Shown here piece after piece: positions 54,524-63,712 of a stretch of 64,000 bases of DNA. The position numbers and the translations under genes are program-made. The notes under the pieces were generated by a model. That model had not been told where the DNA came from and did no database searches. It was given only the letters and a program-made list of their open reading frames with translations. This DNA comes from Hymenobacter sedentarius (GTDB lineage: Bacteria > Bacteroidota > Bacteroidia > Cytophagales > Hymenobacteraceae), in assembly GCF_001507645.1 (NCBI RefSeq), contig NZ_CP013909.1, forward strand, positions 4,588,001 to 4,652,000, in the 5' to 3' direction. Positions within the stretch are counted from its first letter, which is position 1, and the number at the start of each line of letters is the position of its first letter.

Positions 54524-57500
54524 ATGTTAACACACCTACTTCCGCTGTCGGCCCTGCGTAGGCGCTTTCGTTATGTGCTCGCCGCGGCCCTACTGCTGAT
54601 TAGCGCAGCAACACAGGCACAAGCCCCAGCCACGGTGTCATTCATTTATGGTTTGGGTACGGCTACCCAGAAAGTAGATCCAGGAAACCTGTTTTTTCCG
54701 CCCGGTGCATCTATTGGCGACCAGGGCCTTGTCTTTTTCTTCACTGCACCTAACGGCCAGGGCGGCGCGAATCCGTCCGCCTTTCCTGTAAAGATTTCGG
54801 GGGTAACTGCCAGGCAGAAGCTTGTGGGAATTGATTCGCGCCCTTTGAACGGTTTAGTATATGGATTGGGCTATGACCCTTCCAAAACGACGGCTAACGC
54901 CCAGTTGTACACGGTGAATACCACCAGTGGAGCGGTTACGCGAGTGGGCTCGGCCATTGACCTTTTGCTAGGCCCTACGGTCGACAATATCGGGTTTGAT
55001 TTCAACCCGGTAACTGACCTCATCCAAGTAGTCAGCAGCAATCGCGCTAACTACAGCCTCAACCCGAACGACGGGTCAGTGATTCTCAGAGGCGGCGACC
55101 TTACTTATTCAGCCGGCACTCCTGCCACCCCTGGCGTAGCCACGGCCGCGTACTCCAACTCCACTATTGGCAGCACCAGCACCACGCTCTACGACATTGA
55201 CAAGCTTAACGGCAGCATTCTAACAATTCAGTCCCCGCCCGATGCCGGGACGCTCACCAGAAATCAGCCTCAGCTTTTGTTAGCTGGCATCGATAACCTT
55301 AGCTCTTCTTTGGCTTATGGGTTGGACATCGCCAACAACTCTACCATGGGGTACCTGATTCAGGTAGAATTCCCCCGAACCCCATCCACCGGCCTTTCGG
55401 CCACTAACTTATTCGACGTAGACCTTCAATCAGGAGTAGTCACTAACAAAAGGACCCTCATACCAGCTGGTTCTTCGTCGGGTTTTAATGTCTTTGACCT
55501 AGCCGTCCCCCTCACTCCGCCCGTGTGCAATGCCCCGACCAACCCCGTTGCGGGCAGCATTACCAATACCTCGGCCTCGGTGAGCTTCACGGCCAGTACC
55601 TCGGCCACCAACTACACCGTGAGCGTGACGCCCGCCGGCGGCACCGCCACTACCCAAACGGCAACTTCTTCGCCGGTAGCCTTGACGGGCCTGACGCCAG
55701 GCACTAGCTATACGGTGAGCATCGTGAGCAACTGCTTCAATGGAGTTCTCACCTCCAGCGCCGTTAGCACCACTTTTAGCACTACGGGAACCACGCCTAC
55801 GCCGTGCGACGCACCTACCAACGCGGCGGCCAGCAACGTGACCAGCAATTCGGCCACCGTGAGCTTCACGGCCAGCGCTACGGCCACGGATTACACTTTT
55901 ACCCTAACGCCAGCGGGCGGTACGGCCAGCACCCAAACCGTTAGTGCCTCGCCCGTAAACCTGACGGGCCTCACGCCCAACACGACTTACGCCGTGAGCA
56001 TTGTGAGCAACTGCGCGGGCGGAGCTACCTCGGCGGCCGCTACTACCAGTTTTACCACGGCTGCTACTCCCAACCCAGCCCCGACTATTACCAGCCTATC
56101 GCCCAACTCGGCTACGGCTGGTGACCCTGGATTTACCCTCACGGTCAATGGCACCGGCTTCATCAGCGGCTCGACGGTGAGCTTCAACGGCGTAGCTCGT
56201 ACCACCACTTTTGTATCGGCCACTCAAGTAACGGCCGCCATTCTGGCTTCTGATATTGCGACCGCTGGCACTTATGGTGTGACGGTTACCAATGCTGCTC
56301 CCGGCGGTGGCACGTCGGCACCGGCCACATTCACGGTAAATGCACCGGTGGTGAATAACCCTGCCCCGACCATTACCAGCCTTTCCCCCTCGACGGTGAC
56401 GGCCGGCACCGCCGCACAAACGCTGACGGTGAATGGCACCAACTTCCTGGCCTCTTCGGTGGTCAACTTCAGCAGCACGGCGCGCACTACCACGTTCGTT
56501 TCGGCTACCCAGCTCACTATTGCACTATCGGCTGCCGACCAGGCTACGCCCGGCGCTTACCCGGTTACCGTTACCAATCCTGCTCCCGGCGGGGGCACGT
56601 CGGCCGCGGCTACGTTCACGGTAAATGCCATGCCGGTGCCAGCGCCTACGCTGGCCGTTACGCAGGGCAGCACCAGCTACCCCAACAATGGCACTGCCTA
56701 TAACTTTGGCAACCAACTGGTGGGCACGACCAGCGCGCCGGTGGCTTTCACGCTTACCAACACCAGCGCCGACCCGCTCACGATTAGCAGCATCACTACC
56801 ACCGGCAACTTTGCCGTGAGTGGCACCGCTCCCACCACGGTGGCTGCCGGCAGTTCAGCGACGGTGAGTGTGACGTTTACGCCTACTGCATCGGGCGCGC
56901 GCACCGGGACGTTGGTGATTAATTCCAACGCTTCCAACGCCGCTGTATATACAGTTAACCTCAGCGGTAATGGCCAGGTGGCTACTCCCAATCCCCTAAT
57001 TGCCGTAAGCCAGGGCGGCAATGCGATTGGCAACGGCGGCAGCTTCAGCGGCTTTGCCAGCACCACGCAGGGCAGCTCCTCGGCCCCGGTGACTTTCACG
57101 ATTACGAACGGCAGCGCCACCGATAACCTCACCCTCGGCACCTTCGCCCTGACCGGCCCATTTGCCCTCAGCGGAACCCCGCCTACGAGCGTGGCGCCCA
57201 ACAGCTCCGCTACGTTCAGCCTCACGTTTACCCCTGCTTCAACTGGTACGAACTCGGGGACGCTGAGCATTCCCAACAACAGCCAGACCAACAACCCCTA
57301 CGTTATCAACCTGAGCGGCCAGGGTACGGCGCCGGCTTTGACCGACCTCGTAGTGGACAACACCCGCAACATTTCGGGCAGCTACAACAACGTAACCATC
57401 ACCAAAACCGGCGTGGCCACGCTAGTGGGCCAGCTCAACGTAGCGGGTACCCTCACCGTGCAATCAGGCGGTTCGCTGCTGCAAAACTGCCAGCCGATAA

Positions 57501-59293
57501 CCGGACCCGGCAACTTTGTGCTGGAAGCCAGCGCAGCCCTCGCCATCTGCGACCCGGCCGGTATTGCCACCACCGGTGCGGTGGGGGCGGTGCAGGTAAG
57601 CGGCTCCCGCTTCTTTAGCCCCGCCGCCAGCTACCTCTACAACGGCACTTTAGCTCAAGTAACGGGTTCGGGCCTGCCCAGCCAGGTGCTTAACCTGGCC
57701 GTGCTTAATGTAGCGGGCGTTACGTTGAGCCAGCCAGTGGGCGTCATGCAGGTGGTACGGCTGCAACTCGGCAACCTGATTACCAGTAACCATGCGTTTA
57801 CCCTGCTGTCTTCCATCGGCGGCACGGCGCTGGTAGATAACACCGGCGGCCTTGTGATTGGTACTGCCACGGTGCAGCGCTACATCGACCCCAGCCGCAA
57901 CACCGGCCTGGGCTACCGCCACTACAGCTCGCCGGTGGCCAACAGCACGGTGGCCGACCTGGCGGTACCAGGTGTTTTCACGCCGGTTGTGAATCCGGCT
58001 TACAATACTGATGGCAATACTGTCACGCCTTTCCCCAACGTGTACGGCTACAACGAAGCCCGCGTGACCACGAGTGGCAGTGCCGGCTCCATCGACTTTG
58101 ACAAAGGCTTTTTCTCGCCGAACTCGACTGCTGACCCTCTGCGGGTGACCCGTGGCTACACGGTGAACATCTCGGCCCAGGCCGTGGTAGATTTTGTGGG
58201 CACCCTCAACAACGGCCCGCTGAGCACTGCCAGCGACGACCTGAACCCCACCATCGGCCTGACCCGCGGCCCCCAAACCCAGAGCGGCTGGCACCTGCGC
58301 GGCAACCCCTACCCCGCGCCCCTCGACTGGAACAAGATGATTAGCAACAACCGCCTCGTCAATATGGAACAGGCGCTGTACGTGTTCAAGAGCAGCGGCC
58401 AGTACACCGGTTCTTATGCCAGTTACATCAACGGCGTGCGCAACAACGGGGGCTCCAACGTGCTGCCCGTGGCGCAGGGCTTCTTTGTTCGCACCAGCCC
58501 GGGATTAGTCGGCAGCATTGCCTTCACCAACGCCGAGCGCCTGACCACGTTCGACAATACGCCCTTCCAGCGCGGCACCGCTGACACCCGGCCCCAGCTT
58601 ACGCTGGCCTTGGGCAACGCCACGGCCCGCACCCAGGCGACCATGTACTTTGAGCAAGGCGCCACCGCCAGCTTCGACGGCGCGTTTGATGCCGTTGCCC
58701 TGCCCGCGCCCAATGGCCTGACCCTTGCCACCGAGACCGCTGCCGCAGAGCCACTCGCCATCAACGGCCTGCCCGCCCTCACCAACGCCGACGTGCTGCT
58801 GCCCCTGCGCGTGGCCGCCCTCACGGCCGGCACCTACACGCTGACGGTTGACAACCTAGCCAACCTGCCCGGCAACTACCACGCCTATCTGCGCGACGCC
58901 CTGACCGGCACCTTCACCGACCTGGCCACCGCCAATTCGTTGAGCCTAAATCTGACGGCGAATGGTGCCGCCGGCGGTCGCTACGCCGTGCTCTTCACCA
59001 CGCAGGCCCGCGTGCTGGCCACGGCTCCGGCTGCCTTGGCTCAACTGGCCAATGTTTACCCCAACCCGGCTCACAGCGCGGCTACCCTGCTCCTGCCCTT
59101 GTCGCTCCGCGGCAATCAGGCCACGGTGGTAGCGGTGGTGGACAATGTAGGCCGCGTGATGCTGACCCGCACACTGGCTGCCGGCGCTGGCGAAACGCTG
59201 GAGCTGCCCGTAACGGGCCTGGCCCCCGGCGTGTATTCCGTGCTGGCCCGTACCGCCGCTGGCCTCGTAGCCAAACGCTTGGTAGTGCAGTAA
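54524..59293 (+). CDS. Large T9SS-secreted modular surface protein
   Basis: 1589 residues. Order: signal peptide (to about 32); DUF4394-type domain (35-330, LVGIDSRPLNGLVYGLGYD); two FN3 domains (about 334-425 and 427-512, starting CNAPTN and CDAPTN); two IPT/TIG domains (515-608, 610-700, each PAPTITSLSP); two choice-of-anchor-D/ASH domains (703-932); a long beta-rich part with GWHLRGNPYPAPLDW; and a C-terminal type A sorting domain from about 1508 (LANVYPNPAHSAA to KRLVVQ). It is exported by T9SS to the cell surface. DNA-level similarity between the paired domains suggests duplication. Own terminator follows. Confidence 0.9.
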   Translation: MLTHLLPLSALRRRFRYVLAAALLLISAATQAQAPATVSFIYGLGTATQKVDPGNLFFPPGASIGDQGLVFFFTAPNGQGGANPSAFPVKISGVTARQKLVGIDSRPLNGLVYGLGYDPSKTTANAQLYTVNTTSGAVTRVGSAIDLLLGPTVDNIGFDFNPVTDLIQVVSSNRANYSLNPNDGSVILRGGDLTYSAGTPATPGVATAAYSNSTIGSTSTTLYDIDKLNGSILTIQSPPDAGTLTRNQPQLLLAGIDNLSSSLAYGLDIANNSTMGYLIQVEFPRTPSTGLSATNLFDVDLQSGVVTNKRTLIPAGSSSGFNVFDLAVPLTPPVCNAPTNPVAGSITNTSASVSFTASTSATNYTVSVTPAGGTATTQTATSSPVALTGLTPGTSYTVSIVSNCFNGVLTSSAVSTTFSTTGTTPTPCDAPTNAAASNVTSNSATVSFTASATATDYTFTLTPAGGTASTQTVSASPVNLTGLTPNTTYAVSIVSNCAGGATSAAATTSFTTAATPNPAPTITSLSPNSATAGDPGFTLTVNGTGFISGSTVSFNGVARTTTFVSATQVTAAILASDIATAGTYGVTVTNAAPGGGTSAPATFTVNAPVVNNPAPTITSLSPSTVTAGTAAQTLTVNGTNFLASSVVNFSSTARTTTFVSATQLTIALSAADQATPGAYPVTVTNPAPGGGTSAAATFTVNAMPVPAPTLAVTQGSTSYPNNGTAYNFGNQLVGTTSAPVAFTLTNTSADPLTISSITTTGNFAVSGTAPTTVAAGSSATVSVTFTPTASGARTGTLVINSNASNAAVYTVNLSGNGQVATPNPLIAVSQGGNAIGNGGSFSGFASTTQGSSSAPVTFTITNGSATDNLTLGTFALTGPFALSGTPPTSVAPNSSATFSLTFTPASTGTNSGTLSIPNNSQTNNPYVINLSGQGTAPALTDLVVDNTRNISGSYNNVTITKTGVATLVGQLNVAGTLTVQSGGSLLQNCQPITGPGNFVLEASAALAICDPAGIATTGAVGAVQVSGSRFFSPAASYLYNGTLAQVTGSGLPSQVLNLAVLNVAGVTLSQPVGVMQVVRLQLGNLITSNHAFTLLSSIGGTALVDNTGGLVIGTATVQRYIDPSRNTGLGYRHYSSPVANSTVADLAVPGVFTPVVNPAYNTDGNTVTPFPNVYGYNEARVTTSGSAGSIDFDKGFFSPNSTADPLRVTRGYTVNISAQAVVDFVGTLNNGPLSTASDDLNPTIGLTRGPQTQSGWHLRGNPYPAPLDWNKMISNNRLVNMEQALYVFKSSGQYTGSYASYINGVRNNGGSNVLPVAQGFFVRTSPGLVGSIAFTNAERLTTFDNTPFQRGTADTRPQLTLALGNATARTQATMYFEQGATASFDGAFDAVALPAPNGLTLATETAAAEPLAINGLPALTNADVLLPLRVAALTAGTYTLTVDNLANLPGNYHAYLRDALTGTFTDLATANSLSLNLTANGAAGGRYAVLFTTQARVLATAPAALAQLANVYPNPAHSAATLLLPLSLRGNQATVVAVVDNVGRVMLTRTLAAGAGETLELPVTGLAPGVYSVLARTAAGLVAKRLVVQ

Positions 59294-59330
59294 AAGCTGC
59301 AACCAGGAAAGCATTCCTGACTGGTATTGA

Positions 59331-59361
59331 GAAAGCCCCGCCTGCATCAGGCGGGGCTTTC
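59331..59361 (+). terminator. Terminator of the T9SS protein gene
   Basis: 14-bp perfect stem GAAAGCCCCGCCTG with a CAT loop, followed by TTTTTG. Confidence 0.85.
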
Positions 59362-59398
59362 TTTTTGAGTGGCTGCTTCCGGTGCGGGCAATAAAAAA

Positions 59399-59420
59399 CC
59401 CCTCGCCAAGGGCGAGAGGC
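59399..59420 (-). terminator. Terminator of the rtcB gene
   Basis: Hairpin CCCCTCGCC/GGCGAGAGG. On the minus strand it is followed by a TTTTTTATT run, so it ends the transcript coming from 59579. Confidence 0.7.
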
Positions 59421-59578
59421 TTTCTGAGCTATGAAAACAACTGTCCTATTGGACATAGCCGGACCTACGCGGGCTGCTCAGCTATCGGATTGCCGACGGC
59501 GACGATTTGTGTGGCTTCGCCATAGGTACCGACCTCGCTGCTGCTGGAGAGCCCGCCGCACTGCAGCCAGCCACGGCA

Positions 59579-60979
59579 TTAAGCGCCGTCCATGCGCACT
59601 ATTTTCGGAGTAAACGAGCCCAACACGTCCACCAGGTCGCGCTGGTGGGCCATTACCTGGCGGATGTCTTTGTAGGCGGCGGGGGCTTCGTCGAGGCCGC
59701 CGCCCATCAGCTCAACCCCGTGGTCGCGCAGTTCGCGGCGCAGTTCGCCTTCGGTAATCTTGGCCTTGGCCTGCGTGCGCGAGAGGCGCCGGCCCGCGCC
59801 GTGCGAGGCCGAGCTGAGTGAATCCCGCTCGCCGCGGCCCCGCACGATGAAGCCGGGGGCCGTCATGGAGCCGGGAATGATGCCGAGCACGCCCTGGCCC
59901 GCGGGCGTGGCCCCTTTGCGGTGCACAATGGCGGTGCGCCCGTCGGCCAGCACCTCCTTCCAGGCGAAGTTGTGGTGGTTCTCGACCTGGGCCAGGGGCT
60001 TTTCGCCCAGGGCTTTGCTGATGCGCTTGTGAATGTCGTGGTGGCAGGCCGAGGCGTAGTCGCCGGCCAGGTTCATGGCCGCCCAGTACTCCTGCCCCTC
60101 CTGCGAGTCGAGCGAGAGCCAGGCCAGGTGGCGGGCTTCGGGCGGCAGGGGGCATTTGTCCATGGCCACTTTGGTGTAGTGCTGCGCAATGGCCGCCCCC
60201 AGCCCCCGCGAGCCGCTGTGCGAGAGCACGCCCAGGTACTGGCCCACGGGCAGGTGCAGGTCGTTGGTGGGGTCGGTGATGTCGACCATCCCGAACTCCA
60301 CGAAGTGGTTGCCGGAGCCCGACGAACCCAGCTGCTTCACCGCCGAATCCAGCTTCTGGCGGGCCACGGCAATCTCCCGGAACTCGGGCCGCTCGAAGAT
60401 GGGGTCGTCGGTGTTCACCTTGCTGAACACCTCTTTGTTTCCAAACTTGGTGTTGTGCAGCAGCAGCTTGCGCAGCTCCTGGCGGCGCTGCTCGAGGTAG
60501 GCGGGCGGCAGCTCAAACACCGATAGGGCCATGCGGCAGCCAATGTCCATGCCCACGCCGTAGGGAATCACGGCGTTGTCGGTGGCCAGCACGCCGCCAA
60601 TGGGCAGGCCGTAGCCCTGGTGGGCGTCGGGCATGAGGGCACCGTCGAGGGTGATGGGCAGCTGCATGGCCACGTCCATTTGCCGGCGGGCGCCATCTTC
60701 GATGAAGTCGTTGCCGTAGCGGCGATAGTCTTTTATTTCGGGATTCAGGGCCACATTGCGCGAGGGCTGGGGCACCAGCAGCTCGGCCACGGGCCGCCAG
60801 TTTTCGTCGCGCACATACTTAAACGGGTCGTCCTTGATTTGCTTGAGCAAGGCCAGGGCGCTGCCTTTGTCCATTTTGCGAAAGTCCTTTTGGGCAAGCA
60901 CGTCGAGGGCGCGGCCAATGGCGGGGCCTTCGGGAAAGCCGATTTTGCGGAGGTCGTTGCCCCGGAGCTGGTTGGCCAT
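59579..60979 (-). CDS. rtcB: RtcB-family RNA ligase
   Basis: 466-residue GTP-dependent ligase joining 2',3'-cyclic-phosphate or 3'-phosphate and 5'-OH RNA ends. PDAHQGYGLPIGGVLAT near 117-133, the metal motif GVGMDIGCRM with D145 and C148, GSSGSGNHFVEFG, VLSHSGSRGLG and SASHGAGRRLSRTQAK (the guanylylated His) are all present. Arg instead of Gly after the Cys (GCRM, not GCGM) marks a divergent subgroup. No archease gene is near. Start ATG 60979 (MANQLRGNDL); the upstream extension is untypical. Confidence 0.93.
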   Translation of the reverse strand: MANQLRGNDLRKIGFPEGPAIGRALDVLAQKDFRKMDKGSALALLKQIKDDPFKYVRDENWRPVAELLVPQPSRNVALNPEIKDYRRYGNDFIEDGARRQMDVAMQLPITLDGALMPDAHQGYGLPIGGVLATDNAVIPYGVGMDIGCRMALSVFELPPAYLEQRRQELRKLLLHNTKFGNKEVFSKVNTDDPIFERPEFREIAVARQKLDSAVKQLGSSGSGNHFVEFGMVDITDPTNDLHLPVGQYLGVLSHSGSRGLGAAIAQHYTKVAMDKCPLPPEARHLAWLSLDSQEGQEYWAAMNLAGDYASACHHDIHKRISKALGEKPLAQVENHHNFAWKEVLADGRTAIVHRKGATPAGQGVLGIIPGSMTAPGFIVRGRGERDSLSSASHGAGRRLSRTQAKAKITEGELRRELRDHGVELMGGGLDEAPAAYKDIRQVMAHQRDLVDVLGSFTPKIVRMDGA

Positions 60980-61626
60980 AGCGGAGTTTAGATAGTGAAG
61001 GAATTGGTGTACGAGCCGCCCCGTGTGATGTTTTCGCAAGCGAAGGCCACAGAAAAGCCTCTACTGTAGCAGTAGAGGCTTTTAGGTTTGTTAACCAGGA
61101 ACATCCAAGAGTGATGCCCTGCCTACAGTTCAGTTTATCGGCCCGGAGGCTTCGGCCGGTTTGGGACGGCACGCCGAGTGGTGCCGCCCCGGCCGACGAC
61201 TGCCCTGGGTGGACAGCCGTTCTCCTCATCTTTCGAAGTACACTTCGAGTGTACCTTTTAACGGCTTTTCTATCACTTTTAGTTTAATTGCTAACAATAA
61301 ACCATTAACAACCACAGCACTGGCCGTCGGCATTGGCCCTGACGAGGTAGCTTATGTTGTGAGCAAATACACTCGATTTCAAAACGAAAGAAGCCGTAAT
61401 AGTTTAGGGCCAGCGGGGCCTAAAAAAATTATTGAGCCAAGCAATTATAATGGCCCGGCAATCCAAGAAACGAGCTTTTCGCGAGAAGATTTGACCAGCC
61501 CAATTAACCCATGCGGTACGTGAACGCTGCCGCGGACTCACCCAATTATGAGCTAAAACCCATCGCGCCGGTTGCCCAGCTGCCCGCTTGCCAACCGGCG
61601 CCCAGACTTCGCAGTACACCCAGCCC
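60980..61626. other. 647-bp gap with a doubtful short frame
   Basis: Between rtcB and the deacetylase gene. It holds a hairpin at 61053-61083 and a small stem GTACACT/AGTGTAC near 61240. A frame at 61161-61523 (+, 120 codons) is of lower GC in its second half, with VGIGPDEVAYVVSKYTRF and KKIIEPSNYNGPAI. No family is recognised; it might be a remnant of a foreign or decayed gene, or chance. Confidence 0.35.
61053..61083. terminator. Hairpin upstream of rtcB
   Basis: 14-bp perfect stem AAAAGCCTCTACTG with a TAG loop, with A/T ends. It is not adjacent to any known stop, so it may end a lost or untracked gene. Confidence 0.5.
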
Positions 61627-62529
61627 ATGCCCCGCCTTGCTACTTCCGACCATTACACCCTCGATTTACCCGAAGGTCATCGCTTCCCCATTGCCAAATA
61701 CGCCTTGATACGGGAGCAGCTGCTCTGGCAAGGCATCGCCGCCGCGGCCGACTTCTACGAGCCCGGGCTGTGCGCCGAAGCCGACGTGCTGCGCGTGCAC
61801 ACCGCCGAGTACTGGCACAAAGTGCGCGACCTGGCCCTCAGCCCCGCGGAAGTGCGGCGCCTGGGCCTGCCCCAAAGCCCGCAGCTGGTGCGGCGGTCGT
61901 TGAGCAGCAGCGCCGGCACGCTGCAATCGGCCTTGCACGCCCTGCAGGATGGCGTAGGGCTGAATTTGGCCGGCGGCACCCACCACGCCTTTGCCGACCG
62001 CGGCGAAGGCTTCTGCGTGCTCAACGACCAGGCCATTGCGGCGGCGCATTTGCTGGCCCACGGGCTGACCAAGCAGGTGTTAATCGTGGATTTGGACGTG
62101 CACCAGGGCGATGGCACGGCCAGCATTTTCGGGCAGGAGTCGCGCGTGTTCACGTTTTCGATGCATGCCGGCGCCAATTACCCGCTGCGCAAAGAACACT
62201 CGGACCTGGACGTGGCACTGGAACTGGGCACCGGCGATGAGGTCTACTTGCGGCAGCTGCAGGAAACCCTGCCCGCGCTGCTGGCCCAGGTGCAGCCGGA
62301 TTTCATCTTTTACCAAGCCGGCGTCGACGTGCTGGCCACCGACAAGCTCGGCAAGCTGGCCCTCACGCCCGCTGGCTGCCGGCAGCGCGATGAATTTGTG
62401 CTGGGCCTGTGCCGCACCCATCAGCTGCCGGTGGCGGTGAGCATGGGCGGGGGCTATTCTGAGCGGCTGGCCGACATTGTGGATGCCCACTGCAATACGT
62501 TTCGGGTGGCCTTTGAACTATGGCCGTAG
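61627..62529 (+). CDS. Histone deacetylase-family (arginase-fold) amidohydrolase
   Basis: 300-residue bacterial class II-like HDAC homologue, probably acting on acetylated small amines or proteins. GTHHAFADRGEGFCVLND near 118-134 holds the His119-His120 pair. Zinc ligands D157 and H159 are in VDLDVHQGDGT, with the third Asp in YQAGVDVLATD. GGGYSERLADIVDAHCNT supplies the C-terminal Gly/Tyr loop. Start ATG 61627 (MPRLATSDHY). The J-domain gene follows on the same strand after 106 bp. Confidence 0.92.
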   Translation: MPRLATSDHYTLDLPEGHRFPIAKYALIREQLLWQGIAAAADFYEPGLCAEADVLRVHTAEYWHKVRDLALSPAEVRRLGLPQSPQLVRRSLSSSAGTLQSALHALQDGVGLNLAGGTHHAFADRGEGFCVLNDQAIAAAHLLAHGLTKQVLIVDLDVHQGDGTASIFGQESRVFTFSMHAGANYPLRKEHSDLDVALELGTGDEVYLRQLQETLPALLAQVQPDFIFYQAGVDVLATDKLGKLALTPAGCRQRDEFVLGLCRTHQLPVAVSMGGGYSERLADIVDAHCNTFRVAFELWP

Positions 62530-62635
62530 GAACGTGCCTTGGCGCGTTCTACCGTCGAACGACTCTTATTGGCCCAGCACAATACGAAAGCCCGCCAGCC
62601 CAACGCGCCTGCGCCAGCCCGTACCTTTGCAATCC

Positions 62636-63646
62636 ATGAAAAAAGCTGATTCGGCGCATCCCGCGCCCGTTACCGTTCCGGTTCGACTGGCCGATAAGCC
62701 CGCTGGCTCGCCAGCCCAACAAGCCTTTCGGCAGGCCATTCTGGACGTGGAGAACCTGCGGGAGCGGCTGCGCGACCTCCGCGCCGAGCAGGCCGAAGCC
62801 CGGCGCCGCTACTGGCAGCAAGTAGGGCCCGCGGCCACGGCCGTGGTAGCGGCCCGGCGCAGTTTGTTTCCGTCGTTGGAAGAAGCGCTGCTGTTGGGCT
62901 ACTTCAGCCGCCTCGAAGAGCAGCAGATTACGGACCTGATTCTGGGCAACGCGTGGGCGCTGGAAGAGCGGTTTGGGGAAGATGAGGCCGCGATAATCCG
63001 CAAGTATGCGCCGGCCGGGCGCCGCCCTGCCCCCAAGGCCAATGCAACAGCCGCCAACTCGGGCGCCGCGGAGGATGAGTACATCCCCGACCCTACCCTG
63101 CCGCCGCACGAGCAAGCCGCCGCCCGGGCCCGCGCGCGCCGCAAAACCAAAACCCAGCGCACCCAGGAAGCCGCCGAGCAAGCCGACCGCCAGCACCTGG
63201 AGTCGAACGCCAAGACCATTTACCGTCAGCTGGCCCGCACCCACCACCCCGACCTGGAGCGCGACCCCGAAAAACAAGCCGATAAAACGGCCCAGATGCA
63301 GCGTATCACCGAAGCCTACGAAGCCGACGACCTCTACACGCTGCTGCAACTGCTGGCCGAATCCGGCCCGGCCGATGCCGCAGCCGACAACGTACTAACG
63401 CGCTACACGCGGGCCCTCCTGCAGCAGCAAATCACGCTGAAGCAGGAAATGAATGAGGTTAAATACGGCCCCACCGGCTACCAGGGAGCATCGGCTAAAA
63501 AGCAGGAATCGGAGCTGCGCCAGCTCAAGCGCGACCTGCGAGCCGAGGCGGAATACGTGCAGCACGTGGGCTTGCTCCTGCGCGAGCCCGAGGGCCTGCG
63601 CGATGTGCTGCGCCAGCTAGCCGCCGAAGGCATGGACAGCATTTGA
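62636..63646 (+). CDS. J-domain-containing protein with C-terminal HPD
   Basis: 336 residues. A long charged helical region (about 30-125) starts with coiled-coil-like LDVENLRERLRDLRAEQAEA; a low-complexity Ala/Pro/Arg linker (126-180) follows. The J domain is toward the C-terminus, with H204-P205-D206 in RTHHPDLERDP and QRITEAYEADDLYTL. J domains are usually N-terminal, so this is an atypical co-chaperone of the DnaK system. ATG 62636 lies 6 nt after a TACCTTTG motif, which could make the transcript nearly leaderless if that is a -7 element; no -33 match was found. Confidence 0.78.
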   Translation: MKKADSAHPAPVTVPVRLADKPAGSPAQQAFRQAILDVENLRERLRDLRAEQAEARRRYWQQVGPAATAVVAARRSLFPSLEEALLLGYFSRLEEQQITDLILGNAWALEERFGEDEAAIIRKYAPAGRRPAPKANATAANSGAAEDEYIPDPTLPPHEQAAARARARRKTKTQRTQEAAEQADRQHLESNAKTIYRQLARTHHPDLERDPEKQADKTAQMQRITEAYEADDLYTLLQLLAESGPADAAADNVLTRYTRALLQQQITLKQEMNEVKYGPTGYQGASAKKQESELRQLKRDLRAEAEYVQHVGLLLREPEGLRDVLRQLAAEGMDSI

Positions 63647-63712
63647 CCCGCACCAGCCCGTGCTGCAAATCATCGGCTGCACTGGGCACTTCTGGCTTTA
63701 GCGGGCCAATTG

